Source: Flammeovirgaceae bacterium UBA6059
GTDB lineage: Bacteria > Bacteroidota > Bacteroidia > Cytophagales > Cyclobacteriaceae
Direction: 5' to 3'
Length of the DNA stretch: 64,000 nucleotides
Assembly: GCA_002435755.1 (NCBI GenBank)
Contig: DIYH01000002.1
Location: forward strand, 434,001-498,000
How positions within the stretch are numbered: the stretch's first letter is position 1; the number at the start of each line of letters is the position of its first letter. The notes beneath the pieces are model-generated. The model did no database searches. It was given only the letters and a program-made list of their open reading frames with translations, and was not told the origin of the DNA. Shown here in pieces: positions 28,301-37,101 of this stretch. A program made the translations under genes and the position numbers.

Positions 28301-31300
28301 CAGCCTATCCACTTTTGTTTCGACTACTACCTACATAGATCCAATCTTTGCGAATGCTAATAGCGGAGACCTTTCGCTTAGTGGAGCTTCACTTCAAGAG
28401 CCAGACTTAAGGGTAACCCCAATAGCTGAAGTGACCGAAGACATTACAGGAGCAACAAGGAGCACTACGTCCGCCAGCAAAGGCGCTTACGAGTCTCCAA
28501 ACAACATCGCTAAGATCACGGCATTTACCTTTTCCAATCAGGTTGGAGATGCGCTGATCGATACGGACAACTCTACTGTGACAGCAATATTACAGCCAGG
28601 TACAAGTGGCCTCTCAAGTGTCTCCCCGACGATTGTCACTTCCCCTGGTGCTGCGGTAAGCCCTGCCTCTGGTGTTGCGCAGGACTTCAATTCAACCGTG
28701 AGCTATACAGTAACCGCCGAAGCGGGCAACATGCAGACTTGGGGCGTCACCATTGCCGAGACCAATCTCGCCCCTACGGATATCTCACTTGATAATGCTA
28801 CCATCAACGAGAACAGCACATCCGGGAGTACAGTAGGAACATTAAGCAGTACCGACCCTAACACTGGAGATAATCATTCCTACATGCTAGTGACGGGCGA
28901 AGGTGACGATGACAATGTATCCTTTACTATCGATGGAGAGGAGCTTAAAACCAACGCTGTTTTTGATTTCGAGACCAAGAATGCCTACTCCATTAGGGTA
29001 CAGTCTGATGACAACAATGGGGGCACATTTGAGAAGGAGCTGCAGGTGACAGTACTCAATGTCCCTGAGGCACCCACGGACATTGCGCTAGATAATAGTA
29101 GCCTACCGGAAAACAACGCCATAAATGATGTGGTGGGTTTGCTTTCGACTACTGATCCGGATGCCGGTGAAGCGTATACCTACACGCTCGTATCAGGCAC
29201 TGGCGGTGACGACAATGCTAGTTTCAACATCAATGGAGATCAACTCCGAGCCTCGATTCGCTTTGATTTTGAGACAAAGAATTCTTATTCGGTTTTGATC
29301 AAAACAGATGATGGAAATAATGGCTCTACAGAAAAGCAGTTTACTATCACGGTTACTGATGCTAATGACCGGCCAAATGATGTGTTATTATCTGAGTCTT
29401 CGGTAGAGGAGAACCTTCCGGTAGGTACAGTAGTCGGAACGCTCACTACGACAGATCAGGATACAGGTGATACGCACACCTACTCCTTGAAGCCTGGTAC
29501 TCCTGACAATGCATTTTTCACTATAGATGGCGATCAGCTAAAGACGGGAGCTGTGTTCGACTTTGAGAGCAAGAGTACTTACAACCTAGAAATCTTCACC
29601 AACGACGGGAACGGAGGACAGTTCGAACAGGAATTTGCCATCACTATTACAGATGAGTTATCGATAGTCACAGACGTAACCTTGAGTGCAAATAATCTCG
29701 ATGAAAACTTAGGAAGCGGAGTAACCATCGGATCATTTTCGGTAGATGGGATAGATATTGGAAGTGCCTATACCTTCTCATTTGTTGCAGGTGATGATGA
29801 TGATGGCAATGATGCCTTTACCATTTCAGGCAATGATCTGTTGAGTTCAGATGGATGGAATCATGAAACCTTCGAATCAACCACCATAAGGGTGGAAGCA
29901 TCAGGCCTTGGAGGCCCTTTTGAAAAGGTATTTACCATCAACATTAACGATGTGCCTGAGACCCCAACAGATATTGAGCTCGACAATGCTTCTATAGGTG
30001 AAAATCAAGCTGTTGGTAGTATAGTTGGAGAACTTTCAACAACTGATGAAGACGAGGGTGAGACCTATACTTACTCACTGGTTGCTGGCACAGGGGATAC
30101 TGATAATGCGTCCTTCGAGATCGATGGAGCACAGATAACAACTCTTGAAGCTTTTGATTTTGAAACTAAGGAGAGCTATTCCATCAGAGTTCAGACCGAT
30201 GATGGTAATGGTGGAGTACTGGCAGAGCAGTTTACTATCGCTGTAATCAATGCCATCGAAGCTCCGACAGATATTTCACTGGACAATATGTCAATCATGG
30301 AAAATAATGCTGTCGGTGAGGTCATCGGCGTGCTTTCCACGACGGATGACGATGAGGGAGAGACTCATGTCTACACGCTGGTTTCTGGTATTGGGGATGC
30401 TGATAACGCCTCATTTGAGATCGTCGACGATGAGCTAAAAGCCTTAGAAGTATTTGATTTTGAAGTAGAAAGCAGCTATTCTATTAGAGTTCAGACCGAC
30501 GACCAAAATGGTAATACCCTTCAGAAGGCCTTTATCGTATCGATCACAAATGAATCTGAGTCCCCTACAGATATTCTGATAAGTGCCAGTTCCATCCAGG
30601 AAAACAATGCGGTGAATGATGTTGTCGGAACCCTTTCAGCCATCGATCAGGACGCTGGCGAGAGTTATACGTTTTCATTGGTGGCAGGCTCAGGCGATAC
30701 GGACAATACTTCATTCAATATCAACGGAAATGAGTTGAGAACCAGCGAAATATTCGATTTCGAGACAGAATCCAGCTACTCGGTAAGGGTCCAGGTCAAC
30801 GACGGTAATGGCGGCTTATTTGACAAGATCCTGGCTATCGCAATAACTAATGAAAGTGAGGTGCCGACCGATATTTTGCTTTCATCGACAGACATTGATG
30901 AGTCTACTCCTGTGGGCACTGTAGTGGGTCTCTTAAGCACTGTGGATGACGACAATGGTGAAACCTACACTTACACGTTGGTAACCGGTACAGGAGACAC
31001 AGACAATGCCTCTTTCTCAATAGACGGTTCTAAACTTAGTAGTGCTGAGATATTTGATTTTGAAACGAAAACAAGCTACAGCATTCGACTCCAAACGAAC
31101 GATGGAAATGGCGGCACTTATCAGGAGGCCCTCACCATCAGTATCAATGATCAGCCTCCGGGACTCACAGGTATCTCCATCGCAAGCAACAATATCGATG
31201 AGGAAGCTGCTGTAGGTACTCCAGTAGGCAACCTATTTGCGCTAGGAGATGAGCTAGAGGGAGTAAGCTTCACGTTTACCCTGGTATCAGGCATAGGAGA

Positions 31301-34300
31301 TACTGGCAATGGATCATTCGAAATAGTGGATGGTCAACTGCGCAGCACCGTATCCTTCGACTTTGAGACTCAGGACGAGTACTCAATAAGGGTGATGGCT
31401 GACGATCAGGCTGCATCAACTATAGAGGAGGTACTGCTAATAGATATCAATGATATTAATGAAGCACCTACTGACATTCAGTTGAGTGGGTCCTCGATAG
31501 ACGAAAACAATTTAGTAAATGCCGTAATCGGAAATTTCACTACCGCAGATGAAGATACAGATGACGCACATACCTTTTCATTGGTGGCAGGTGCAGGAGA
31601 TACTGACAATGGTCTCTTTGCTATTGCTGATGCAGCGCTTCAGGCAGCTGATGCGTTCAACTTCGAAGCTAAGCCATCTTACTCCATCAGGGTGGAGGTG
31701 AATGATGGAAATGGAGGCTCTTTCGAGAAGGCCTTTACAATTGATATCAACGACATAAATGAAGCACCAACTTTCGCCGATCAGTCATTCGATCTCCCGG
31801 AAGATGCCACTGATGGTACTCTAGTCGGAGTACTATCCGCCTTGGATGAAGACATGGATCCGTTGGTATTCAGCGATCTTACTGGAGCATCTTCTTTTTC
31901 TCTAGCCGGTAATGGCGAACTAAGGTTGATTCTAGCTTCGAGTTTGGATCATGAAGACGATCCAGTCCTTGTGCTTGGTGCCACTGTTTCGGATGATGGC
32001 ACACCAGTACTTTCCGATATGGCAACCATTACGATCAACGTGACAGATGTTAATGAAGCACCTACGGATATCGAACTTTCATCAAGCTCTGTAGATGAGA
32101 ATGAACCTATCGGAACAGTAGTGGGTGACTTGACTACCACAGATCAAGATGAAAATGAAACCCTTACCTATTCCTTCAAAGCTGGAAACACCGGTAATGC
32201 ATCATTCTCTATAAGCAACAGTCAGTTGTTGACCGATGAAGTCTTTGATTTCGAAACAAAGACTACTTACAATCTCGAAATCATTGTCACCGATAAAGGC
32301 GGGTTGACATTTGAAAAGGCTTTCGTCATTAACGTCAATGACATCCCTACATCGATATCCTCACTCATTCTAAGTGACAACACTGTGGTGGAAGAGGAGC
32401 CGGTCGGTACTACGGTGGGCACATTCTCTACAACTGGTGACGATCTGCCTGGCAGCTTGACTTATGAGTTGATCTCAGGCGCTGGTGATACAGACAATGC
32501 TTCTTTCAGTATTTCTGGTAATGCATTGCTGACTGGAGAAGTATTCGATGCTGACACCAAAGACACTTACAACATCAGAGTGCGGACTGGGGATGGCAAT
32601 GGTTTGTCGTTCGAGGAGCAGTTTACCATCAGCATACTCGATTTTACCAAGTCCAATCAGACCATCACATTCCCGGCGATTGCTGATAAGACCTACGGTG
32701 ACGATCGTTTCGACCTTGAGGCTAGTGCATCCTCTGGGCTTGCGGTGACCTACACCATCACTTCTGGGGATGATATTGTTTCCCTATCAGGGAATAGACT
32801 TACTATAGAGGGTACCGGTGAGGTCACCATCCGAGCGGAACAGACTGGTAACGACACATTTAATCCAGCCTCAGCTGTCCAAAGAAGCTTCACTGTCGAT
32901 CCTGCTGAGATCACTGTTACGGCTGAAGATAAGCAAATGACTTATGGTGGAGAGGTTCCAGTACTGACCGTCACCTACTCAGGTTTTGTCGATAATGAGG
33001 ATGCTTCAGAACTCACCACTCCTTCTACCACTATTACCACAGCAACAGCAACCAGTAACGTCGGGGACTTTGCCATTACAGCCAGCGGTGCTACAGCGGA
33101 CAACTACATCTTCACTTATGTGGAGGGTACGCTGAGTATAGTCAAGGCTCCCCTGACGATTACTGCCAAAGATCAAATGATGGCGTATGGCGCAGACCTA
33201 CCCGTATTTACATTTGAGTACGATGGCTTTGTGAACGGGGACAATGCTGATGCACTGTCTTCCTTGCCGGTAGCCTCCACTGCTGCTACGAGCGAGTCGG
33301 CAGTTGGTGAGTACACCATTGCGGTAGCCGACGCTGTGTCTGCCAACTATGTCATTACCTATGTGCCTGGTACATTAAGCATTGCCTCAGCGTTATTAAC
33401 CATCAAAGCAGACAATCAAATGATGGTCTACGGAGATGTGGTACCCCAATTGACCTACACAATTGATGGATTTGCAGATGGAGATGATATATCAGTGTTA
33501 ACCACTTTACCTACAATTGCTTCCGTGGTGACGGGTCAGTCTGGTGCTGGCATCTATGATATTGAAGTAGCAGATGCCGTTGCGCCTAACTATGCCATCG
33601 AATATATCAATGGAACAATCGAGGTGACCAAAGCAATGCTTACCGCAACAGCCGATGATAAGTTCATCGTGTTTGGAGACGCCTTACCAGAATTTACTTA
33701 CAGCCTGAGTGGTTTTGTAAACGGTGACAATGAGACGGTCTTAGACCAGCTGCCCACAGCAGCACCCTCTGGCAACAATTTAAGTGATGCTGGCTCCTAT
33801 ACTATTGAAGTCATGGGAGGCAGTGACGATAACTATGAATTCTCCTATGAAACCGGCCAGCTGGATATTGCAAAAGCCACGGCTCAGATATTTGTGGAGG
33901 TATTAGAGTTTGCTGCTGATGGACAACCACAATTACCCGTCGTTACGACAGATCCTGCTGACCTGGCAGTCGTAATTACAATCGATGGTGGGATAGATGC
34001 ACCTTCTGAGCCGGGGGCATACGATGTGGTGATCACTATTGATGACCGTAACTATGAGGGTGAAGTTTCAGGTACGCTGATCATCAACGATGTGGTTTCA
34101 GGTATTGAAATCAAAGAAGTACCTGCCGTGTACCCTAATCCAGCCAGGCATTCTTTCATAGTGGACAAAGAAGCTGGCTTAATTGATCGACTTGTTCTTT
34201 ACGAGCTTGATGGCCGAATAGCGAAACAAGCTCAGGGCGTTAATCAATTGAATGTTTCCGAACTGCGAGCAGGAGTATATCTTCTCTGGATCCATGAAAC

Positions 34301-34343
34301 TGATGGCAATGCGACCTATCAAAAAGTAATTAAGCAAGACTAG
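25359..34343 (+). CDS. Giant T9SS-secreted adhesin: beta-propeller, beta-helix, 13 cadherin-like and 4 MBG repeats
   Basis: 2994 residues. An N-terminal signal region (about 1-38, hydrophobic core TLFFLFVLLIMLLAV) precedes SBBP-type propeller blades to about residue 500 (NVYVTGYFQGTVDFNPS and similar). An Ig-like segment and a DUF5018-like module come next (about 525-665), then a right-handed beta-helix (about 670-1000) and a second DUF5018-like module. Thirteen cadherin-like repeats of about 99 residues cover 1137-2430, each with an APTDI-type entry, a DFETKxSYSIRVQTDDGNGG core and an IND exit. Four MBG repeats (2514-2900, MTYGG/MAYGA/MVYGD) follow. The T9SS type A signal starts at YPNPARHSF and ends VIKQD. 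It is probably a surface adhesin; the ligand is unknown. Confidence 0.88.
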   Translation: MKPNTLLKGISQWLNPVTLFFLFVLLIMLLAVKTAHGQSAGQPFEWVNVYDNGSDFGSVNGVTTDGSGNVYQTGQFYGTIDFDLGAGTASKSSDGFNNDVFIQKLDANGDHQWVVTLGSTGDDRGIDITTDASGNVYVTGYFQGTVDFNPSILTSNKTSAGDDDLFIVKFNTSGSFQWVYSGGGSGADNPYDITIHNNTDIYVAAETAGGVFETSGSEVIGDAGGTDALIVKINSSGTFQWAEAFGSTGNDVGYSVATLAGGEPILAGAFEGTVDFNPSIATNNGTSNGGADAFVLYLESTGVYETLRTYGGSSDDLARSVAVDSDNDVIVSGAFDGSVNFLGSTETASGGNPDLYLLKLNRVFVSITGSYILSLDWVEPIVLQVGHTLSNFVSVDGSDRIHLAGTYWASTQRSFNQIYSAGGTSLKSNFAIQQYNMVVNDVHATGDNLYIAGFKNSTVQFDLCDNNASNSSSNIVSRSKAYLAKYSVEESALISSTTDDATINEGESIQLSITGSLNSADNWQWYTGSCGGVGSSTPVGTGTSITVSPTETTNYFVRGEGYECIVIGCSTIEVTVLPNLSDENDITSFTFDGIVGSATIDPINHTVTATALATTPSRVNSTITVSDNADGFFTSNPQFFQNGVPFDYYVRSESNLLQVWEITINWQKLSGTYSVGQTGNFETLSAAMSQITNAGIGGDVVFEVEDGYEVGELLQPVNPDPNHSITIRPQAGATNINLNQKFGGAIRILSSISNVLFDGADPSSGNIVMNINVNGFNSSGIQLGAGTHDLTFQNCRLNISEGDGVDVIGTSTSLVAGVTIKNCEFVATNTETDVIVRGIRLSTSNLDDIAIIGNKFFNQAGAPDPASFQAITGSGFIDNVMNNSIAIRASQTLGINQATNVFHNSIYIYGTGSETNSNHWAIANGTNIKNNLIDVSRTAGAGTTKHGIDANVNVADAGNNIYIFDDGLSTVEYTKNFTDQASLSTFVSTTTYIDPIFANANSGDLSLSGASLQEPDLRVTPIAEVTEDITGATRSTTSASKGAYESPNNIAKITAFTFSNQVGDALIDTDNSTVTAILQPGTSGLSSVSPTIVTSPGAAVSPASGVAQDFNSTVSYTVTAEAGNMQTWGVTIAETNLAPTDISLDNATINENSTSGSTVGTLSSTDPNTGDNHSYMLVTGEGDDDNVSFTIDGEELKTNAVFDFETKNAYSIRVQSDDNNGGTFEKELQVTVLNVPEAPTDIALDNSSLPENNAINDVVGLLSTTDPDAGEAYTYTLVSGTGGDDNASFNINGDQLRASIRFDFETKNSYSVLIKTDDGNNGSTEKQFTITVTDANDRPNDVLLSESSVEENLPVGTVVGTLTTTDQDTGDTHTYSLKPGTPDNAFFTIDGDQLKTGAVFDFESKSTYNLEIFTNDGNGGQFEQEFAITITDELSIVTDVTLSANNLDENLGSGVTIGSFSVDGIDIGSAYTFSFVAGDDDDGNDAFTISGNDLLSSDGWNHETFESTTIRVEASGLGGPFEKVFTININDVPETPTDIELDNASIGENQAVGSIVGELSTTDEDEGETYTYSLVAGTGDTDNASFEIDGAQITTLEAFDFETKESYSIRVQTDDGNGGVLAEQFTIAVINAIEAPTDISLDNMSIMENNAVGEVIGVLSTTDDDEGETHVYTLVSGIGDADNASFEIVDDELKALEVFDFEVESSYSIRVQTDDQNGNTLQKAFIVSITNESESPTDILISASSIQENNAVNDVVGTLSAIDQDAGESYTFSLVAGSGDTDNTSFNINGNELRTSEIFDFETESSYSVRVQVNDGNGGLFDKILAIAITNESEVPTDILLSSTDIDESTPVGTVVGLLSTVDDDNGETYTYTLVTGTGDTDNASFSIDGSKLSSAEIFDFETKTSYSIRLQTNDGNGGTYQEALTISINDQPPGLTGISIASNNIDEEAAVGTPVGNLFALGDELEGVSFTFTLVSGIGDTGNGSFEIVDGQLRSTVSFDFETQDEYSIRVMADDQAASTIEEVLLIDINDINEAPTDIQLSGSSIDENNLVNAVIGNFTTADEDTDDAHTFSLVAGAGDTDNGLFAIADAALQAADAFNFEAKPSYSIRVEVNDGNGGSFEKAFTIDINDINEAPTFADQSFDLPEDATDGTLVGVLSALDEDMDPLVFSDLTGASSFSLAGNGELRLILASSLDHEDDPVLVLGATVSDDGTPVLSDMATITINVTDVNEAPTDIELSSSSVDENEPIGTVVGDLTTTDQDENETLTYSFKAGNTGNASFSISNSQLLTDEVFDFETKTTYNLEIIVTDKGGLTFEKAFVINVNDIPTSISSLILSDNTVVEEEPVGTTVGTFSTTGDDLPGSLTYELISGAGDTDNASFSISGNALLTGEVFDADTKDTYNIRVRTGDGNGLSFEEQFTISILDFTKSNQTITFPAIADKTYGDDRFDLEASASSGLAVTYTITSGDDIVSLSGNRLTIEGTGEVTIRAEQTGNDTFNPASAVQRSFTVDPAEITVTAEDKQMTYGGEVPVLTVTYSGFVDNEDASELTTPSTTITTATATSNVGDFAITASGATADNYIFTYVEGTLSIVKAPLTITAKDQMMAYGADLPVFTFEYDGFVNGDNADALSSLPVASTAATSESAVGEYTIAVADAVSANYVITYVPGTLSIASALLTIKADNQMMVYGDVVPQLTYTIDGFADGDDISVLTTLPTIASVVTGQSGAGIYDIEVADAVAPNYAIEYINGTIEVTKAMLTATADDKFIVFGDALPEFTYSLSGFVNGDNETVLDQLPTAAPSGNNLSDAGSYTIEVMGGSDDNYEFSYETGQLDIAKATAQIFVEVLEFAADGQPQLPVVTTDPADLAVVITIDGGIDAPSEPGAYDVVITIDDRNYEGEVSGTLIINDVVSGIEIKEVPAVYPNPARHSFIVDKEAGLIDRLVLYELDGRIAKQAQGVNQLNVSELRAGVYLLWIHETDGNATYQKVIKQD
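28768..32650 (+). repeat. Thirteen tandem cadherin-like coding repeats
   Basis: Repeat units of about 297 bases lie in frame within the adhesin gene. Twelve are of one divergent subtype with the conserved VFDFETK and GDTDNASF motifs. The eleventh, entering at APTFADQSF, is nearer a canonical cadherin with LDHED. The DNA copies are diverged, so the array is old rather than a recent expansion, although neighbouring units 5-8 look most alike. Confidence 0.8.
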
Positions 34344-34378
34344 ACTGACTTATCATTCCGAGGAATGAATTAGCGATG

Positions 34379-34416
34379 GGGCATCCGCCGAATAAGTGGA
34401 TGCCCTTGTTTTTGTT
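34379..34416 (+). terminator. Intrinsic terminator after the giant adhesin
   Basis: GGGCATCC (34379-34386) and GGATGCCC (34398-34405) form a perfect 8-bp stem with an 11-nt loop, followed by TTGTTTTTGTT. A smaller perfect repeat, TCATTCC-GA-GGAATGA (34353-34368), lies between it and the stop codon. Confidence 0.85.
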
Positions 34417-34495
34417 AGTTATCGGTAGGGTTGCAGCACGCAGACAATAAACTATCTTCCGTAGATTTACGTTTTCAAACCAAACCTGGAAGATA

Positions 34496-34987
34496 ATGTA
34501 CGTTCCCTTTGACCAACTGCCAGATCACGCAAGGATTTGGATATATCAAGCAGATAGAACTTTTACTGAAGAGGAGTCAGATCAGATTTCCGATAGGCTC
34601 AGATCTTTCTGTGAAGAGTGGAACGCCCATCGTCAACCTCTCAATAGTTCCTTCGATATTCAGCATGATCGATTCATCATTTTGTCGGTAGACGAGGGAG
34701 TGAATGCCGCTAGTGGATGTTCTATCGATAGCTCTGTCGCCGTCATCCGAGAGATTGGGCAAAAATTCAATGTTGAAATGTTCAACAGACTTGCCCAGGC
34801 GCTCATTGTCGATGGTGATGTGCAGGTCAAGCCTTTGCCAATCGTTAAAAAGGAGCTTTCAGAAGAGCTGATATCAGAGGACACCAAAGTTTTCAATAAC
34901 TTAGTAAAGAATAAAGCCGAGTTTGAGTCTGCATGGGTGTTACCGTTGACGGATTCATGGCTGTCAAGGTTCGTGCCTGTTAACTAG
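34496..34987 (+). CDS. Conserved Bacteroidota protein of unknown function
   Basis: A 163-residue soluble protein beginning MYVPFDQLPDHARIWIYQADR, with a central DRFIILSVDEGVNAASGCSIDSSV segment and a C-terminal SAWVLPLTDSWLSRF. I recognise it as a phylum-specific family that is sometimes labelled an ABC transporter ATPase, but it has no Walker A, signature or Walker B motif, so that label is unsupported. The invariant-looking SGCSIDSS stretch may be a functional site. It lies between the adhesin terminator and the PorE-like gene, with 45 nt to the latter's start. Confidence 0.75.
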   Translation: MYVPFDQLPDHARIWIYQADRTFTEEESDQISDRLRSFCEEWNAHRQPLNSSFDIQHDRFIILSVDEGVNAASGCSIDSSVAVIREIGQKFNVEMFNRLAQALIVDGDVQVKPLPIVKKELSEELISEDTKVFNNLVKNKAEFESAWVLPLTDSWLSRFVPVN

Positions 34988-35032
34988 GGGCTTGGGTGGT
35001 ACGACTTGTTTTTTGAGCACAATTTGAGAATT

Positions 35033-37039
35033 ATGAAAAATGGGTTTGTATTTCTGTGGTTGTTAGTTCTCGCAATTGGATGCAACCCATTAAAAAAAGC
35101 TGAGAAGAGCTTTGCTCGTGAAGAGTTTAATTCTGTCATCAATCATTACAAAGGGTCGGTTAAGCCAGGAGATGCTGAGGTCAACTTCATACTAGCCGAG
35201 GCATACCGTCGGTCTAATAGAATCGAGCAATCTACTCCATATTACGCTGCTGCTATCAAGGCAGGTACGGACAATGAACTTGCCCATTATTTCTATGCTA
35301 AAGCCCTCCAGGCAAACGGCGAATATGACAAATCCGCTGAAGTATTGAACGGCTATCTTGATATTGGTCAGGATGAGCAAGCATTGGCGGTAGCCAATAG
35401 TGAGATTAAGAATTTGAATAACCTCGATGAGGTTAAGGAAAAGCCCAACTACTATCGGGTCAAGAACCTTGAAGCGATCAATACACCTGCTGCTGAGTAT
35501 TCTGCAGTGTACAGTCAAGGTGAGATATTCTTCACATCCAATAGGACGAGCAATCGCATCTACAAAGGGACAGGTACTGGCTTCACAGACATCTACCGTG
35601 TCAAATCAAGAGGAGCGGTCGTAGATATGGGATCTCTAAAAGCATTGGATCCGATTATCAATGATGTAAGCATCAACGAGGGGTCCGTGACATTTTCCAG
35701 AGATGGAAGCCTGATGATCTACGCAAAAGGAAACAGTGGTAAGTCAAGCGGTACTGAAAATGTAGATCTTTATTTCGCACGCTACCGCAATGGCAAATGG
35801 TACACACCGCGCATGCTCAACATCAATGATCCGGAATTTTGGGACTCATGTCCTTGGTTAACATCTGATGGTAAGACTCTGTACTTTGCATCTAACAGGC
35901 CTGGAGGCTTTGGAGGTACTGACCTTTATTCTGCTAAGCTCAACAGAAGAGGTCGCTGGGTTGATGTGCGTAATCTTGGCCCGGAAATCAACACTGCTGG
36001 CAATGAGATGTTCCCTCACGTGGATGATAATGGTACGCTCTACTTCTCTTCAGATGGACACACTGGCTTGGGGCGTTTAGACATTTTCATGGCGAGACGT
36101 GAGTCGGGGGTGATCACCATTGAGAATCCTGGAGCACCGATCAATTCCACTGGTGACGACTTTGCAATGTATATGTACGACCCTGTAAGAGGCTTTCTCA
36201 CTTCTAATAGAGAAGGCGGAATGGGTGATGATGACATTTACACATTCGTCAATGATGACCCTGACCTCAAGATCGTGAATTACTTCCTGACCGGCGTAAC
36301 TTATACTACAGATGAAAACGGTAGCCAGGTACCACTCGCCAGCACTAAAGTGATGCTGTTGGATAGCGAAGATAACATGGTAGATGAAGTATTTACGGGT
36401 ACTGATGGCGCTTACAAGTTCCGTGTTTACACGGAAGAAGACTATTATCTCATCGGAGAAAAAGCAGATTACTTCACCACGCGCACAAGCTTTTCTACAG
36501 TTGGTAAGTCGGTTGATAAGTCAACTTTAACCGAGATGATCACGGATATCACTTTCGAGAAAGATCTGATCTTAGAACAGATCATCCTGGAAAAGCCGAT
36601 TGTCCTTGAGAACATCTATTACGACCTGGACAAATCAGATATTCGGGCAGATGCAGCGGTAGAGCTTGACAAGCTTGTCACCATTATGCAGGACAATCCT
36701 GAGATATCTATAGAACTCAGTTCTCATACTGACTCCAGAGCGGACAACAACTACAACATGAACTTGTCCCAGCGGCGTGCCCAGTCTGCTGTGAACTATA
36801 TTGTGTCTAACGGTATAGAGCAAGGTCGCCTTGTAGCACGTGGATATGGAGAGACGAGACTTATCATTAAAGATGCCCAGACTGAAGCGCAGCACCAGGT
36901 CAACAGGCGAACTGAGTTTAAAGTGATTCGCTACGACCGTAGAACAGAAGAAAACGAAGACTACCTCGACGAAGATAGATTCTTCATCAATACAGGTGAG
37001 GATGATGATATCAATGATCCTGGCCCTGGAGGAAAATAA
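35033..37039 (+). CDS. OmpA-family lipoprotein, PorE-like (TPR, PD40 propeller, CRD, OmpA)
   Basis: About 668 residues from ATG 35033, chosen because MKNGFVFLWLLVLAIGC then gives a lipoprotein signal with Cys17; an upstream TTG at 35006 would break it. In order come TPRs (about 20-140), a PD40/WD40-like propeller (150-390, GKTLYFASNRPGGFGGTDLY and GTLYFSSDGHTGLGRLDI), a carboxypeptidase-regulatory-like domain (about 415-495) and an OmpA peptidoglycan-binding domain (about 522-634, YYDLDKSDIR, NMNLSQRRAQSAVNYI, ARGYGETR). This order matches PorE, a T9SS component anchoring the machinery to peptidoglycan. Paralogues of similar layout exist, so PorE itself is an inference. Confidence 0.8.
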   Translation: MKNGFVFLWLLVLAIGCNPLKKAEKSFAREEFNSVINHYKGSVKPGDAEVNFILAEAYRRSNRIEQSTPYYAAAIKAGTDNELAHYFYAKALQANGEYDKSAEVLNGYLDIGQDEQALAVANSEIKNLNNLDEVKEKPNYYRVKNLEAINTPAAEYSAVYSQGEIFFTSNRTSNRIYKGTGTGFTDIYRVKSRGAVVDMGSLKALDPIINDVSINEGSVTFSRDGSLMIYAKGNSGKSSGTENVDLYFARYRNGKWYTPRMLNINDPEFWDSCPWLTSDGKTLYFASNRPGGFGGTDLYSAKLNRRGRWVDVRNLGPEINTAGNEMFPHVDDNGTLYFSSDGHTGLGRLDIFMARRESGVITIENPGAPINSTGDDFAMYMYDPVRGFLTSNREGGMGDDDIYTFVNDDPDLKIVNYFLTGVTYTTDENGSQVPLASTKVMLLDSEDNMVDEVFTGTDGAYKFRVYTEEDYYLIGEKADYFTTRTSFSTVGKSVDKSTLTEMITDITFEKDLILEQIILEKPIVLENIYYDLDKSDIRADAAVELDKLVTIMQDNPEISIELSSHTDSRADNNYNMNLSQRRAQSAVNYIVSNGIEQGRLVARGYGETRLIIKDAQTEAQHQVNRRTEFKVIRYDRRTEENEDYLDEDRFFINTGEDDDINDPGPGGK

Positions 37040-37064
37040 AGTTCCCCTAAATAAAGAAAATCAG

Positions 37065-37096
37065 AGCCTCCCCTGATAGGAGGCTTTTCTATTTTT
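37065..37096 (+). terminator. Intrinsic terminator of the PorE-like gene
   Basis: AGCCTCC (37065-37071) and GGAGGCT (37079-37085) are followed by TTTTCTATTTTT. The tail contains TATTTTTG (37090-37097), which resembles a -7 box four bases before the purM ATG, but no -33 element is found at normal spacing. Confidence 0.8.
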
Positions 37097-37101
37097 GTGG
37101 C

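Noticed and set aside
28768..32650. Regular repeats of about 297 bases suggestive of a satellite or CRISPR-like array
   Set aside because: They are in-frame cadherin-like protein repeats with diverged DNA, no constant 20-40 bp direct repeat and no spacers.
34496..34987. ABC transporter ATPase label for this family
   Set aside because: No Walker A, Walker B or LSGGQ motif is present in the 163 residues.
37090..37097. TATTTTTG as a promoter -7 box for a leaderless purM message
   Set aside because: It is part of the terminator T run and no TTG lies at 17-23 nt spacing; purM may be read through or use another site.
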